64,000 nucleotides of DNA, from contig JAWZYV010001796.1 of assembly GCA_038373885.1 (NCBI GenBank), positions 645,501 to 709,500 on the forward strand. Direction: 5' to 3'. The notes under the pieces were generated by a model. The model saw nothing but the letters and a program-made list of their open reading frames with translations, was not told the DNA's origin and made no database searches. Below are positions 1 through 11,891 of this stretch, in pieces. The DNA comes from Cheiracanthium punctorium. Taxonomy: Eukaryota > Arthropoda > Arachnida > Araneae > Cheiracanthiidae. Both the position numbers and the translations under genes were made by a program. The first letter of the stretch is position 1; every line of letters starts with the position of its first letter.

Positions 1-1147
1 TGAAGGATGTCATCAACCAAAGAAAATGGGAGTTGCAATGCTATGCTAGTGGCCCGTAAGCTAGAAGAAATATGGAAGGAGACTTCTATTGCTGTTTCAT
101 CTGTGAGCAACATTGTTTTTATGACTTTAAAACTACACGAGAGATCTGAAAAGATGAAAAAGTCATCAGGGTGTAACGCATAAAAATGCCAAGAGCTTTA
201 AAACGTCCGTTGAAAAGCTCAAAATCTGACATTGTAAATAATGTTTTTGATATTTGTTCATGCAAATGTAGAGATTTAGAGAAATGTTTGTGTCCAGCGC
301 AAAGGAAGTTCCACAACTGGAACACAAGTTCTTGAATGACCAACGAAACCTGAGGCTTATGGTTATAGGAGGAATTGACACAGTAGAGAAAAAAAAATCG
401 AGAAACGTGCTAAAAGAAAGGAAAAGTCCATACAATTCGAGTTAAACTGAAGTCTCCAATCAACAAATATTCCTACTTTACGACATGAAGGCATTGTAAG
501 TGACACTGGCAGCGATTCCATTCAACAGGATTCAAGTGATAAAGTGTTTCAGCTATAAAAAATAAAATACCAGAAAATAAAAAGGAAAATTCTAGCGTTC
601 CAGTAAAGCAAGTTCTTCCAGTAGATCTGCCATCATTTTCCAGAGCATGTGATCGCAGAGTAATTTCGAATAGAGCGGGACAGAAACTAGCAATTGCTCT
701 TTTACAGGATTTAAAAGTTGTGACACCAGAAAATCAGACGGCGTTAATTGATAAATCGAAAGTTTTTCGTGAAACTGTGAAAGTATTGCAATTCGCACAT
801 CAAAAATAATTTGTCTCTATTTTAATGGTCGGAAAGATGAAACTATAGTCAAAGAAAATGTACGTGGTAAATCTGTCCAGAAAACTATACAAGAAGAACA
901 CATATCTTTGGTTGAAGAACCAGGTTCAATATATCTTGGTCATGTAACTGCAGACAGTGGTTCTGGGAAAGACATTGTATCATCAATAATGAAACACATG
1001 GAATGTAACACTGCATTGATGTGACAACTATCAAAGCTCTTGGATGTGATTTTACGCCCACAAACACTGGAGTTTCTAATGGATCAGGTTGCATGTTGGA
1101 AAAGCTGCTTGCGTTTGTGATGCGCTGCCTACAATTATCAAAATAAA
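1..1147 (+). pseudogene. Broken copy of an uncharacterised multi-copy arthropod protein family (Cc8L18.2-like)
   Basis: No function is known to me for this family; I recognise it from annotated arthropod proteins often labelled Cc8L18.2-like, and the label is from memory. Reading all three forward frames gives collinear fragments: VARKLEEIWKETSIAVSSVS near 50-110; a Cys-rich piece CSCKCRDLEKCLC near 260-295; FLNDQRNLRLMVIGGIDTVE near 330-390; LPSFSRACDRRVISNRAGQK near 628-690; then EEHISLVEEPGSIYLGHVTA near 895-955; and finally ALGCDFTPTNTGVSNGSG near 1034-1090, the last matching a GCDGTxxNTG-type signature. The copy is cut by the window edge on the left and stops at about 1147, so the C-terminal half is missing. 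At least four frame changes and several stops break it. Such proteins occur in many near-identical copies in arthropod genomes, so it is probably a mobile-element passenger rather than a host gene. Confidence is good for family, low for any role. Confidence 0.7.
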
Positions 1148-2300
1148 TAGACAGTGAAATCAAGATTTATTTTGAATAACCTTTACATATTCAATGTTCT
1201 TTATTTGTAACCTTTATATATTTGTTTATATCTTTTGTAACCTTTTTCATCTAAAGATCACACTTTCTGATTTTTAATTTTAATATATTTTTGTTCCTCC
1301 AAAATTGTTTTCTAATGTGTAATTATTTCTAATGCCACCCCTCCCTCACCAACATCCCCGCACCCCAGAATAAAAAAGAAACTGAGAAACTTATAAAGTA
1401 ATGAAAAATTAATTTACATTTTATTTGCACTGTTGCTAGAAGTTTACCAATGTAAAATATCGTCTGGAAATTTTTGAATATTTGATAAAATAGCAAGGTT
1501 TTTAAAATTAGATTCCGGCAGACTAATATAGTTAATGGTACAAATGAATTTTTTAAAAGTCTGTTGTCTTTCTAAACTTCAAGTCTTCGTACTTAAAAAA
1601 TATAAATATACTTTATATTCATGTATATATATATCTTTTAAAATACTCATTTTAGGTCAAAAAAGTTGAATTTCAAGTTAATTCCGGGAGACCTAAATAT
1701 TTTTCGATTTCAAAAAAAATTTTTTTTGGTTGATATGTGATGACAGTGACAACTTTTTATCAACTTGAAAGTTTGATTTTCAAAAAAAAAAAAAAAAATT
1801 TCGTGATACACCCTACTAGGTATTGCTTATGTGCAACCTAGATTAATGATTTCTGATGAAGGATTGAAATTATTTAAACCTATCAGGGAATACCCGGTTG
1901 TGGACTGTTTAGCGAATATAATTCGCTTACTAATCAAAGCATTCTAACCGTCAGTGTTTATGATCCCAGAATTTAATGGGTACATTTTACCGCACATATT
2001 TTCTCTTTATTCGAAATGTCTAACGCATAGTTTGCTTATTGATTAAAAATGAATCGAAATTAAGCATTTTTTAAAAATGTTTTTTAATTGCTGTGATTTT
2101 TATCAACAAGTATTATAGAAAAGAAATTTTAAAATGATCTCTATTTAACATGTAAATTTGAAATTCCGACTTTCATACTTTTGGCCGATTTTAAAAATCT
2201 ACACTAGTGCTTCCTAGTCGTCGGTCCGTGAACGACTGTTGGTTCACGGTGACAATTTATGTGAAATGATATTCGACAAATGATGAAACAAATGAAAAAT
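1148..2300. other. AT-rich stretch without recognisable genes
   Basis: No open frame of note. There are homopolymer A runs near 1710-1720 and 1780-1798. The words around 1800-1815 (GTGATACACCCTACT) resemble the inner-to-outer end of a Tc1/mariner-type terminal repeat, but no partner end was found, so this is not called. Confidence 0.5.
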
Positions 2301-3435
2301 TATTTGTGAAACATTTCAGGCAGATTTAAAAAATAAAATATTTGTTTATGTTTTGATACAGGGTGTCCTAAAAAGGTGGTAACAGGCTTTAATTCTTTAT
2401 TTGTTAGAGATAAGTGTGCAGTATGCAATGTAAATTGAAAAAAAATATTCAAAATGAGGTACAAAAAGTGACTATATTAAGAAAAAATTCCTGACGAAAT
2501 TAAAAAAAAAATACACGTTTTAAAATTGTATACGTTTCCCGTACAAAACATTCCCAATAAAGAAAAGGCGGTGCACACATTCATGTGGTGAGAAATTACG
2601 AAAAGAAATAATTTTTTGAACTGAAGCATGGAACGTTCATATTTAAATTCACGTATAGTCACTGATCATCTTTTATTTAAAGATTTATATGTGGCGTTTT
2701 TTGATGAAAGGCTGAAAGTTCTTTTCTAAATTCTTTTTTGTACGGGGTTGCATGCAAATTTAAAAAGGGCACCTTTTTAAAAATGAACTTTTTCTTCTAG
2801 TAGTCTTTTTTCCTACCTTCTTTTGAAAAAAAATTTTTAAATTTACACTGTCCACTTATCTCTAATAAAGAATTAAAGAATGTTGCCAACTTTTTGGGAC
2901 ACTCCGTACATGATTTTTATTGTTTATTTTTGGCGGATTCAAGTCAATACGTTTAAAATATTGGAAAAAATTGTTTAGTACTATATGAATAAAAGGTTCT
3001 ATTAAGCATGGATTTTATTTTAACCTTCTCACCAAGCAGTAATAAAAACTCTTTCAACTGAACGAACAGGAACTCGTGCATCCTGTTGGAAATTCTTTCT
3101 CGTGCAAAACTTCGTGGATATAAAATTGAATTTTCTCATTATTTCTCAAATGATTGTTTCACCTTTAAAAATCTAAAATGAAAGTCTAGATATTCATTCA
3201 TTATGAACTGGAACTGCATGTTTGAAGAGATTTGACAAATGCATTCCACTTCATTCCTCCCTCGAGATTCCAAATGTTTAAAATTGAGTTATGATTCCAA
3301 GTAGATGATTAATTGAGATCTTTGAACAATAATTCTTCGAAAATTATGCTTTCCACTAAAAATGTCAGCAACAGAATTAAAATGGGACTCATTAATGATT
3401 ATGAATACAATAGAGATTTACAAGTATATAACAAA
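2301..3435 (+). repeat. Unknown dispersed repeat, copy A (split by a MITE)
   Basis: This copy aligns by eye with 4012-4560 and more weakly with 5985-6410. Shared landmarks are ACATTTCAG(G/A)CAGATT at the left, GATTCAAGTC in the middle, CATTCATTATGAACT, CTCGAGATTCCAAATG and GAGTTATGATTCCAAG towards the right. No long open frame survives, and no terminal repeats or target duplication are visible. The left part (2301-2358) is separated from the rest (2907 on) by an inserted TA-flanked element. Function unknown; it could be an old transposon, or a local segmental duplication. Confidence 0.6.
2359..2906. mobile_element. TA-flanked Tc1/mariner-type MITE, 548 bp
   Basis: The ends are inverted repeats of about 55 bp. 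The left begins CAGGGTGTCC and the right ends GGACACTCCG; inside both arms run through GTTGGCAAC- or GGTGGTAAC-like words to TTTAATTCTTTATT and AGAGATAAGTG. A TA dinucleotide sits on each side (2357-2358 and 2907-2908), the classic Tc1/mariner target duplication. The interior has no transposase. It lies inside repeat copy A, and the uninterrupted copy B shows the site before insertion. Confidence 0.88.
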
Positions 3436-4011
3436 CAAGTTTATAAAATAATCAACAACAAATGTCGCAACAATGAATTCTACAGCGCATAGTGTAGCCA
3501 ATTGTCCACACTCTCATTTTTTTTTTCTGTAATAAAAATAAATTATACTTTGTGTCTAAAATTTGCATTTAAAAAAATGTAAGATCATTATGAAAATATT
3601 GTTTAGTTTTTAAAAATATATGGCAACACTATTTTTGAGCAAACAAGCATGGATTTCATAGCTTGTGCGTACATGTCGCTGAAAAAATTTTGCCAGAATT
3701 TAAACTGCTTTAAATTTTTAATGCTGACTGAAAATAAATACAAAACTTAAAAAAAATAGTAGTATTAGGGCACAATAAAGTAGAATCAGGATACATTATT
3801 TTTTTGTTTTGTTTTATAAGACCTATAGGGTGGACATTCTAATTTTTTGTATTTGAAGTTTATGATTTTTCTGGAAACCTACATGTTAATTTTTTTTAAA
3901 TATTACTCCGAGCATAAGTAAGCCTAAATAAAGCTACAGTTTTAATTCTAGTTCGTTTTTAAAAATCATTCATAGTTAATTCATAGCAAATTAGTTAAAA
4001 GTTATATTTCT
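3436..4011. other. AT-rich stretch without recognisable genes
   Basis: Nothing supportable is visible beyond short A and T runs; it separates repeat copies A and B. Confidence 0.5.
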
Positions 4012-4560
4012 ATAACATTTCAGACAGATTAAAAAAATTACCATGTATATTTTTATATCTGATAATTATTTTTATCTTTTGTGCTCTGATTCAAGTCCAT
4101 AGGTCCGAAAGATTGGAAAACACTGTACTACACTGCATCAATATAATGTTTCACTGATCAATAGTTTTCTTCTTACCTTCAAAGCAATCACTAATCAAAA
4201 TAATTTGAACTAAATTATGCATTCAGCAGTATGTTTCTCGCATCGATATTAATTTTGTATAAATTTGCACATCATTCCGCAAATGGCTACCTTCCCCTTT
4301 AAAAATCAAAAATGTCAGTGTTGATATCCATTCATTATGAACTAGAACTGAGCCGCGTATGAAGATTTAAGGAATGCACTTAATCCCTCTCTCGAGATTC
4401 CAAATGTTTAAAATTAAGTTATGATTCCAAGGGTTGGATTTATTGAGATTGCTCAACGATGATTCTTCAAAAAGTATACTTTCCACTACACATGACAGTT
4501 GCAGAATTATCATTAGACTCGCCAACGATTATGAATATAGTAGAACAGAATGATGGCAAG
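4012..4560 (+). repeat. Unknown dispersed repeat, copy B (uninterrupted)
   Basis: This copy matches copy A over its full length but lacks the 548-bp MITE, giving an empty-site comparison: ACATTTCAGACAGATT runs on into GATTCAAGTCCATAGG without the insert. It shares CATTCATTATGAACTAGAAC and CTCGAGATTCCAAATG with copy A. An 88-codon forward frame beginning at 4459 overlaps the right end but has no recognisable motifs and is interrupted in the other copies, so it is not called as a gene. Confidence 0.6.
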
Positions 4561-5984
4561 GCACGAAAGCATTTCCCCCCTAAATGCAGGATTTTTACGA
4601 ATAAAGATGCTTTAGAAATATATAGTTATTTACATGTGATAGAAAGGCTGTACTTTTATAAGACGAGAAGAAGCACTTACATAGATGACTGCATTTCCGA
4701 GGGCTACAACCTCAGTTTAGTTTGAAAGCGACACAGAGTTTAAGTACATACCTGGGCCGGCAATTTTTATTGCTCAAATACTTTGCATTGCGTAAAATAC
4801 TTTCCATTGCACAAATACTTCCAAATGTGGTTCAAAAATGTGGTTTATTTTAATAGCTGAAACTCTAACTAAGCAAAGTAATTATAGACAGTGCAAAACT
4901 ACTTTAAAATTTAAATTCACGAGCTACTACATGTATTTTTTAAAATTTTAATACACGCGTTTCCTTACAAAAGATGTTATTTATTCCAAAAAAGACGATG
5001 GTAGTTAGAATACACATTACGAATAAAATTTTTACCATTGTCCAGCTGTGCAAAACGTATTAATGTTCATCTGAAAACATGCAATTCGTAAAGGAGGATG
5101 AGTTTTACTTAGTGTAGGTGAAAGTGCCAAAGGATGATGCATTATCCCCCTCTCATAACACACTTAAGGAATGAGTGGGCCACTTAAAAGCATTTTATAA
5201 ATCAGAAAATCATAAATTTTGTGCTTTTCAAAAATTTTTGACAGACTTGTTGGAGTGGACAAACCATTACATTGACAAGTGGAGGGAGAACGGTAGGTCA
5301 CCTTGGTAGGAGAACTGTCTAAGGTGTTCTAACGCGTATTCACGTTACATCTGGAGAAAACCTACCGTAACTCTAGACCGTTAGGTAGACAGCCGCGTCA
5401 TGAGACCCGAACCAGGAACCATTAAACTTCAGCCGTCTATCATTTTCAGTGACATAAACATTGCGCCATGGTGAGGCCAAAGTACATTTTAAAAGAATAG
5501 AAAGAAAACCGACCTCCAATTGCTGCACCATAAACACAAAAGTATTCCCATTCTAAATTGGTTTGATTTGGAATTCAATTTTGGAATTCAATTACCCTAA
5601 ATTTGGCGATAAATCGCCAAAAGTGGCCAGCCTTGGTGATTTTTGACAATAAGACCAGCGCCGTTACAGGAAACCCCTTAAGCAACGGTTTAAAAACACG
5701 CTTTTTCCAATTTTTGGAATGATAATATCATCACAACGTGACCAAATTAATATGAGTCCACCACTCAGCTATCAACTTTCCAATAAAAAAAAGAATTTTT
5801 GGAAACGGCTCGCGTGGAAAAACATTATCGCTCTACATGCATACACACACATATGCATATATATATATATATATATATACGTGTTGAACATAGTACCTCG
5901 TCCTTTTTGAAGTCGGTAATAAAATGAAATGACCCTTGAAATGAATGAAATATCCCATTAGATCTCAATGCATATTTCATTAAT
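4561..5984. other. AT-rich stretch with a (TA)n microsatellite
   Basis: No gene is seen. A pure (AT)n run of about 24 bp lies near 5857-5880. Around 5590-5640 is a word TTTGGCGATAAATCGCCAAA, a near-perfect palindrome that recurs in altered form near 21400, 51320 and 58540. No flanking repeat boundaries were found. Confidence 0.5.
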
Positions 5985-6410
5985 CTTTATTGTTTTCAAA
6001 AATTTCATATGCAGCCATTTTCCACAGTTCACGAGCCGCAAGATTACAAATTCGCTAATAAATAAGTAATCAAGTTAACATGAACTGAACTTATTCACCC
6101 AGTTGCAAACTATTTCTTGCGTAAAATTCACGGTTTCAAAACCAAATTTACACATCATTTCGTGGACGAATGGTTCTCTCTTCGAAATTCTAAAATAAGT
6201 TCCGATATTCATGCATTAGCAATCAGAATCGGAAGTGTGAAAATTTAATGAGTTTAACTTCATTCCCTCGAGACTGCAAACGCTTGAAATTGAGTTATGA
6301 TTTCGAGCGTGTGATTAATGGAACGTAGAGATATTATTCGTCTAAAATTACGCTTCCTAAATATGTCAAAGATAGAACTGTAATGAGATTCGACAATTGT
6401 TATAAATAAC
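5985..6410 (+). repeat. Unknown dispersed repeat, copy C (most diverged)
   Basis: This is the most diverged copy. It keeps the order of landmarks seen in copies A and B: GATATTCATGCATTA, ATTCCCTCGAGACTGCAAA, TTGAAATTGAGTTATGATT, and a tail resembling AATGAGATTCGACAATTGTTATAAATA. The left limit is uncertain. Confidence 0.5.
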
Positions 6411-6928
6411 TGAGTCCCGCATTATGCAAAGCAGTTTTACGGGGAGTTGTTATCAGGAAAGTCCATGTGAGAACTGTTGACGTCTCCAATAATCATAGTA
6501 AATTTTTAAAGAGAAAAATTAGACTGCTGCATAGGTAAAATTTATGAATTCGGTACAGATTGGATATTTGCCACCCATTGGTGAGATGAAGTATTTGGAA
6601 TAATTTTTTATGTTAGTATGGCAGTGCAAGTCTCAGAATATATGGAGAACAGTTTCATGGACAACCTTAATGCGAAATGATTGTCGATTATGACCATGCG
6701 TAATCTCCAAGGAATGAAAAGTCACCATGGATGGCAAATATGTCAGCTCTTCCATGATTTCTGTCAAAAGAAGTTTTATACATGTAAAAAAATACTGTTC
6801 CAATGATGACTAATATTAATGATACTTGACAAACTAGAAGTTCGAATAATATTAGGATATTTGATTTTTTTAGGTGAAGCGGTTTTAAAGTATGTTAATT
6901 CTAATAAATACTAAATTTGCACACGATA
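6411..6928. other. AT-rich stretch without recognisable genes
   Basis: No gene or bounded repeat is visible. The words near 6665-6735 (GCGAAATGATTGTCGATTATG and a CACCATGG-GTGGCAA pair) have looser parallels near 8570 and 63220, so it is probably old repeat DNA. Confidence 0.4.
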
Positions 6929-9662
6929 TCTATACTATTAAAATCTGTGCGCGTCTGTCTGTCTGTCTGTCTGTGTGTGTGTGTGTAGCATCATCTCCTC
7001 CGAAACTGCTGGGAGTTGAGTTTCGAATCGAGGTGTCCACTTATTCGAAAAATTCCGAGGAAGGTCTTCCGCTAATTTAAATTTCGAAATTCGAATTAGT
7101 TTAGGAGATATTGATAAAAAACCCCGTCAAAAACACTAATTTTTGCTCTCCGCAACTCCGCGATTGTAACCCCTGTAGTGAAAAATGTGAGAAATAAGCA
7201 TCGAGGTTGCCATGTTTGGCGAATTTATTAAATGATTTACACTCTTGCATTAAAAATAAAGGAATAATACTTTTTTTTCTGTTTCGAATATTTGCTAGGT
7301 TATTTTTTAATTAAAATATCGTCTGCGTGGGAAATCAGAGCAGGAATTCAATATTTTTTATACGCAAAAGAAAAAGGATTTGTAAATTTCAGAGACTAAA
7401 GTGTATAACCTTATAATTTGGGGGGGAAAATAGCTTATATGGCGATTTTGAGAAAGTGGATTCTAGTGGTTTGCACAATTTTAGGCTTGGCGCAATTTAC
7501 TGAGAGCGTAAAGAAATAGTATTTTTAAAAACAAGTGTAGGTTTTACTAGAATTTAGCCTGAAATTTTAATTTTCTGTTCAGAAATAATGCAGTTATTAA
7601 GGCGATTTTAAATGATTTTCATCAAGTTAAATAAATTGTTAGTTAAAACCGTCGAAATTTCAGAAAATTAAACTTTTTCATTTGTATTGCTAATTCTATG
7701 CCCCGATTGATATGAGTTGGTGTTACGAGCGTATGAATAGATAATATTTTTTAATCCCGCCAAATTTCAGAAAATTAAACTTTTTCATTTGTATTGCTAA
7801 TTCTATGCCCCGATTGATATGAGTTGGTGTTACGAGCGTATGAATAGATAATATTTTTTAATCCCGCCAAACAAGGTGTAATAAAATAGGAAGTCTTTAA
7901 AAATACGAATGCTGTTTGAGATGAATGAGAATATTTTTTAAACCCAGTTAGACTAGCTGGTAATGCCTTTAAATTATTGCATTTATTGTCAAGTTTAATG
8001 TGATTCATTTTGGCTATTTGCCATCGAATGCCGACGTTAATTACGCCAAAATGGCAGTTCTAGCAAAGTAAACATAAATAAATCATTTCATATTCTATTT
8101 TTAACACTGCTACAGTTTCCGTAGCAACGGAATCCATTGTTGCCACTTAAGTTGTTCAATTTAATAATTAAGTGAAACCACTCATTTCTACATCTCTTAA
8201 GACCCAAAAACGTGAAAACGCATTAAATATGAAACAAATAGAATTTTAACATGTTTGCGCATTAAAAATAATCGAAGTTTTTTTCAGGCAATTCTGCATA
8301 TTTTTCATTTTATTTCCTTAGTGTGTAACGTCATTTTCACGTCATTGTCTTCTGTTTTGCTGTCAGATTATCCAGAGAAGCACATTACACGCTAACGTAT
8401 GTGCTGCTTCGGCGGACATAAGGAAGCAATTTGTCGGGTGCGTATTTGCCTAATCCCTCTGTGTGTCTAAATTGAAGCAATGAAACTTTGTAGGCGTTTT
8501 TTTTAAACTAGAAATAGGCAGATTAACGTCGTTAAGAGGAAGAAGCGATATGGAAAACTATTTAATTGGTAGCCGTAATGCGAAATGATAATCGATTATT
8601 CACATGCGCAAAGCAACAAAATTTCAAAAGTATGAAAAGTCAGGAATATGAAATGAAAATCCAAAATAAATCACCAGAGACTATAGGATAAGCATCGTGT
8701 ACGAGAATGATATTGCAATCATGTACATAACAAAGGCGCTTGCAAGGAATACAAAATATAATATGAAATTAATTGCTCTTTCTTCCCATGGCGTTTGTGG
8801 AATCTTTCCGAATAACAGGATCCAATGTGCTTAGAATATTTCATATAAATTACTTATATGTTAAAGTTCTATTTATTTTTTCATATATATTCCAGTTACT
8901 ACAGTTACAAGACCTAGAGCTCTAGAAACGATTTCAGATTTTGTTTAATATTGAATTTGACACTATGCAATTAATCTATGTTAAAAATAAAATATGAAAT
9001 TAGTTATTTATTTAGTGTGAATTGGCAGTGAGATCAACGTTAGTTTTATGTAACAAGTGTGCTACTGTATTAAGAGTTCAGTAAGGGTAATAAGCTTTTC
9101 CGCTTAAGTTACGTCACAAATGTTTTCATTTACGAAAGCGACAAGATCTTCACGGAAACAGGATGCATTTTTGGTTTCTGAACGTACAATGTGCATCGAT
9201 TGTTTCGTGTAGGTTTTTTAAATTTGGGTAAAATTTAATAAAGTCATCTGCAACATAACTGTGCTAATGCATTGTCCACGCTTTACGAAATGCAAGATAA
9301 GATAAAATAGTATTCAACATCATGTAATGTAATTCATATGGTATGTATGAATGCTATAAATTAAACCTAAAAAAGAGAATTATATGATGTAGAAATAAGG
9401 CATTTTTCGAAAGAGAAAAGTTTCGTCTGCATACCGTAAGGTTCTTACTTTTCTGATCGCCAGTGACAATGACGTACTTTTTGTGTCATCATGTTGCAAT
9501 CTCATCATGTTGCGTCTCAAATTTCCACTCATGAAGTCAGATTTTCGTCAGAATTCCACAAATTTTTCACTATTACAGATTCCTATCACTGGGTTTAATT
9601 CGAATTATATGTGCAAGGAAAATATTCGTCTCCTACCGTGCGGAGAACGGGTAAGCAGCTAA
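6929..9662 (+). mobile_element. Non-autonomous Helitron H1
   Basis: The 5' end is TCTATACTATTAAAATCTG directly after an A, the standard Helitron start (TC preceded by A). The 3' end is CTAA at 9659-9662, preceded by a short GC hairpin, CCGT-loop-ACGG at 9636-9650, followed by T. There are no inverted terminal repeats and no target duplication, as expected for Helitrons. No Rep or helicase coding is present, so the element depends on another. It is about 2.7 kb and is closely related along its whole length to the Helitron that starts at the next base, except for insertions in that copy. A (CTGT)n(GT)n microsatellite lies just inside the 5' end (6953-6987). Confidence 0.85.
7655..7868 (+). repeat. 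Perfect 107-bp tandem duplication inside Helitron H1
   Basis: Two adjacent 107-bp units, 7655-7761 and 7762-7868, read identically base for base, beginning AAATTTCAGAAAATTAAAC and ending AATCCCGCC. The related Helitron H2 does not show the second unit. Identity means either a very recent duplication or an assembly artefact. Confidence 0.9.
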
Positions 9663-11544
9663 TCTATGCTATTAAAATATGTGCGCGTCTGTCTGTGTGT
9701 CTGTGTGTGTGTAGCATCATCTCCTCCTAAACGGCTGGGAGTTGAGTTTCGAACGAAGGTATCCACGAATTCGGAAAATTTCGAGAAAGAACCTACGCTA
9801 ATTTAAATTTCGAAATTCGAATTAGTTTAGGAGATATTGATAAAAAACCCCGTCAAAAACGCTAATTTTTGCTCTCCGCAATTCCGTAATTGTAACCCCT
9901 GTAGTCAAAAAAGTGAGAAATAAGCATCGAGGTTGCCATGTTTGGCTATTTTATTAAATTATTTAGACTCCTGCAGTAAAAATAAAAGAATAATGATTTT
10001 TTTTCTGTTTAGATTATTTACAAAGTTATTTTTTAATTAAAATATTGCGTTCATGTTAAATCAGAGCTGGAATTCAATGTTTTTTATGTGTAAAAGAATA
10101 AGGGATTGAGAGATTTCCGAGACTAATATGTATATTTTTTAGTTTGGCCGAAAAAAAAATGGCTCATTTGGCGATTTTGAGAAAGTAGTAGGTTCTACCG
10201 ATTTGTACAGTTTTGGGCTTGGCGCAAATTACTGAGAGCGTAACGAAATAGTATTTTTAATAACAAGTATAAATTTTACGGCGCTATACTTCGATTTTTC
10301 ATACAGAAATAATGCAGTTATTAAGGCGATTTTAAACGATCTATAGAATTTTCACCAAAATTAAGTAAACTGATTTAAGTTAGAGGAATTCCGCCAAATT
10401 TCAGAAAATTGAAATTCTCGCATTTTGTACATGGTAGTTAACGGTGATTAAAACCCGTTATAGTTAATAATAATTTAAATAACTGTTACTTATCAATAAT
10501 ATGCCTGCATTAGATTTTGGCGATGGAACCATATAAATGATAGATAACTATTTCCCATTTTGATTGCTGATAAATCAATGCTTCGAATGATTCCCTGAAA
10601 ACAAAAAAAATCTTGCAAAATGGTTTATGTTGGCATTTGGCGATCGAAGTACTGTGTAATAAATAATTGATTCTTATTTGTTAAAGCAGCGCTACGGAAG
10701 TTTCTTTTACTAAATGCTGTTAGAAAGGCGTAATTAATACTGTCTAATATATTTTTTGTTTTACGAATTGAAATGTATGTTGATTCCTACTTTAGTACAT
10801 TTCTTAGCAAATTTGGCGAAAAATATTCAAATGTAGTGCAGCTCTGTACGTATTATTAATTCCATTCCACAATTGAGATGAACCGATATCACTAGCGTAT
10901 GCGTAGATATCTTTTTTTTAAATTTCGCCAAACAAAGTATTGCGTATTGCCTTCAGTGTCAAGTTTAATTTGTGGTTTGAGCTATTGGCCATCGACTAGA
11001 GGCGTTAATTTCGCCAATATGGCAGTTCTAGCAAAGTAAACATGAATAACTCATTTCATGTTCTATTTTTAACATTTTTATAATTTCCGTAGCAACGGAA
11101 TAAATTGTTGCCACTTAAGTTGTTAAATTTAACAATTAAGTGAAACCACTCATTTCTACAGCTTTTAAGACTCGAAAAAGTGAAAGCGCATCAAACGTGA
11201 AATAAATAGAACTAACTGTAACAGACTTGCACTTTAAAAATAATCGAAGTTTTCATGCAATTCTACATATCTTTAATTTTATTTCCTTCGCGTGTGGATG
11301 TCATTTTTTACGTCATTTTTGCTGTTTTGCTGGCAGATTGTCCGGAGCAGCACATAACCTCTAATGTATTTGCTCCTCCGGACATAAGCAAGAGCGTATG
11401 TCCGGCGCGTATTTGTGTAACCCCACTGTGTTAATCAGATTTTTCTGGTGTCAGATTTTTAGACCATTTTTTACCGCGGAGATTCCGATCCTGAAGTATA
11501 TGGATCACTGATAAATGAAAAAAAAAAGATCAATTATATGCAAG

Positions 11545-11664
11545 CAGGAGTAGCCAAAAATTTTTCATGGGAATGTTACGGGAGTGAAGAATATACATTT
11601 TGTATGGCAAAAAACTCCTCATGGGGGGTTGTGACCCCCTATCTCCTCCTTGGCTACGCTACTG
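11545..11664. mobile_element. hAT-type MITE, 120 bp
   Basis: The ends are CAGGAGTAGCCA and TGGCTACGCTACTG, imperfect inverted repeats of the family also present at 55896. The flanks TATGCAAG (11537-11544) and TACGCAAG (11665-11672) match at 7 of 8 positions, the 8-bp duplication typical of hAT transposons. The interior contains TATACATTTTGTATGGCAAA, shared with the other copy. It inserted into Helitron H2. Confidence 0.85.
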
Positions 11665-11891
11665 TACGCAAGCATCAGTTGTCACGTCATGAAAAACCGT
11701 CGTAGATGGCAAACTCCGAAGTTCTTCTGAGGGTTATGCAAAATTAAAAATTTTGCTTTTAGTAAATTTTACTTTTGATACAGTTCGAATATTTGGTTTT
11801 AATACAATTCGGCCACCAAGGTAAAATGAAATGTTACTAAATACGGCAACCCAGAATTTTCTTAACTATTGAATTTGAAATTATGCAACTA

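Noticed and set aside
1795..1815. Mariner-like terminal word near TACACCCTACTA
   Set aside because: No partner inverted end and no convincing TA-bounded unit.
4459..4725. 88-codon forward frame
   Set aside because: Overlaps repeat copy B; equivalent positions in copies A and C are interrupted.
5275..5470. Possible tRNA-derived repeat around GACCCGAACCAGGAACC
   Set aside because: A reverse-strand B-box-like word is present but no A box lies at a suitable distance and no second copy was found.
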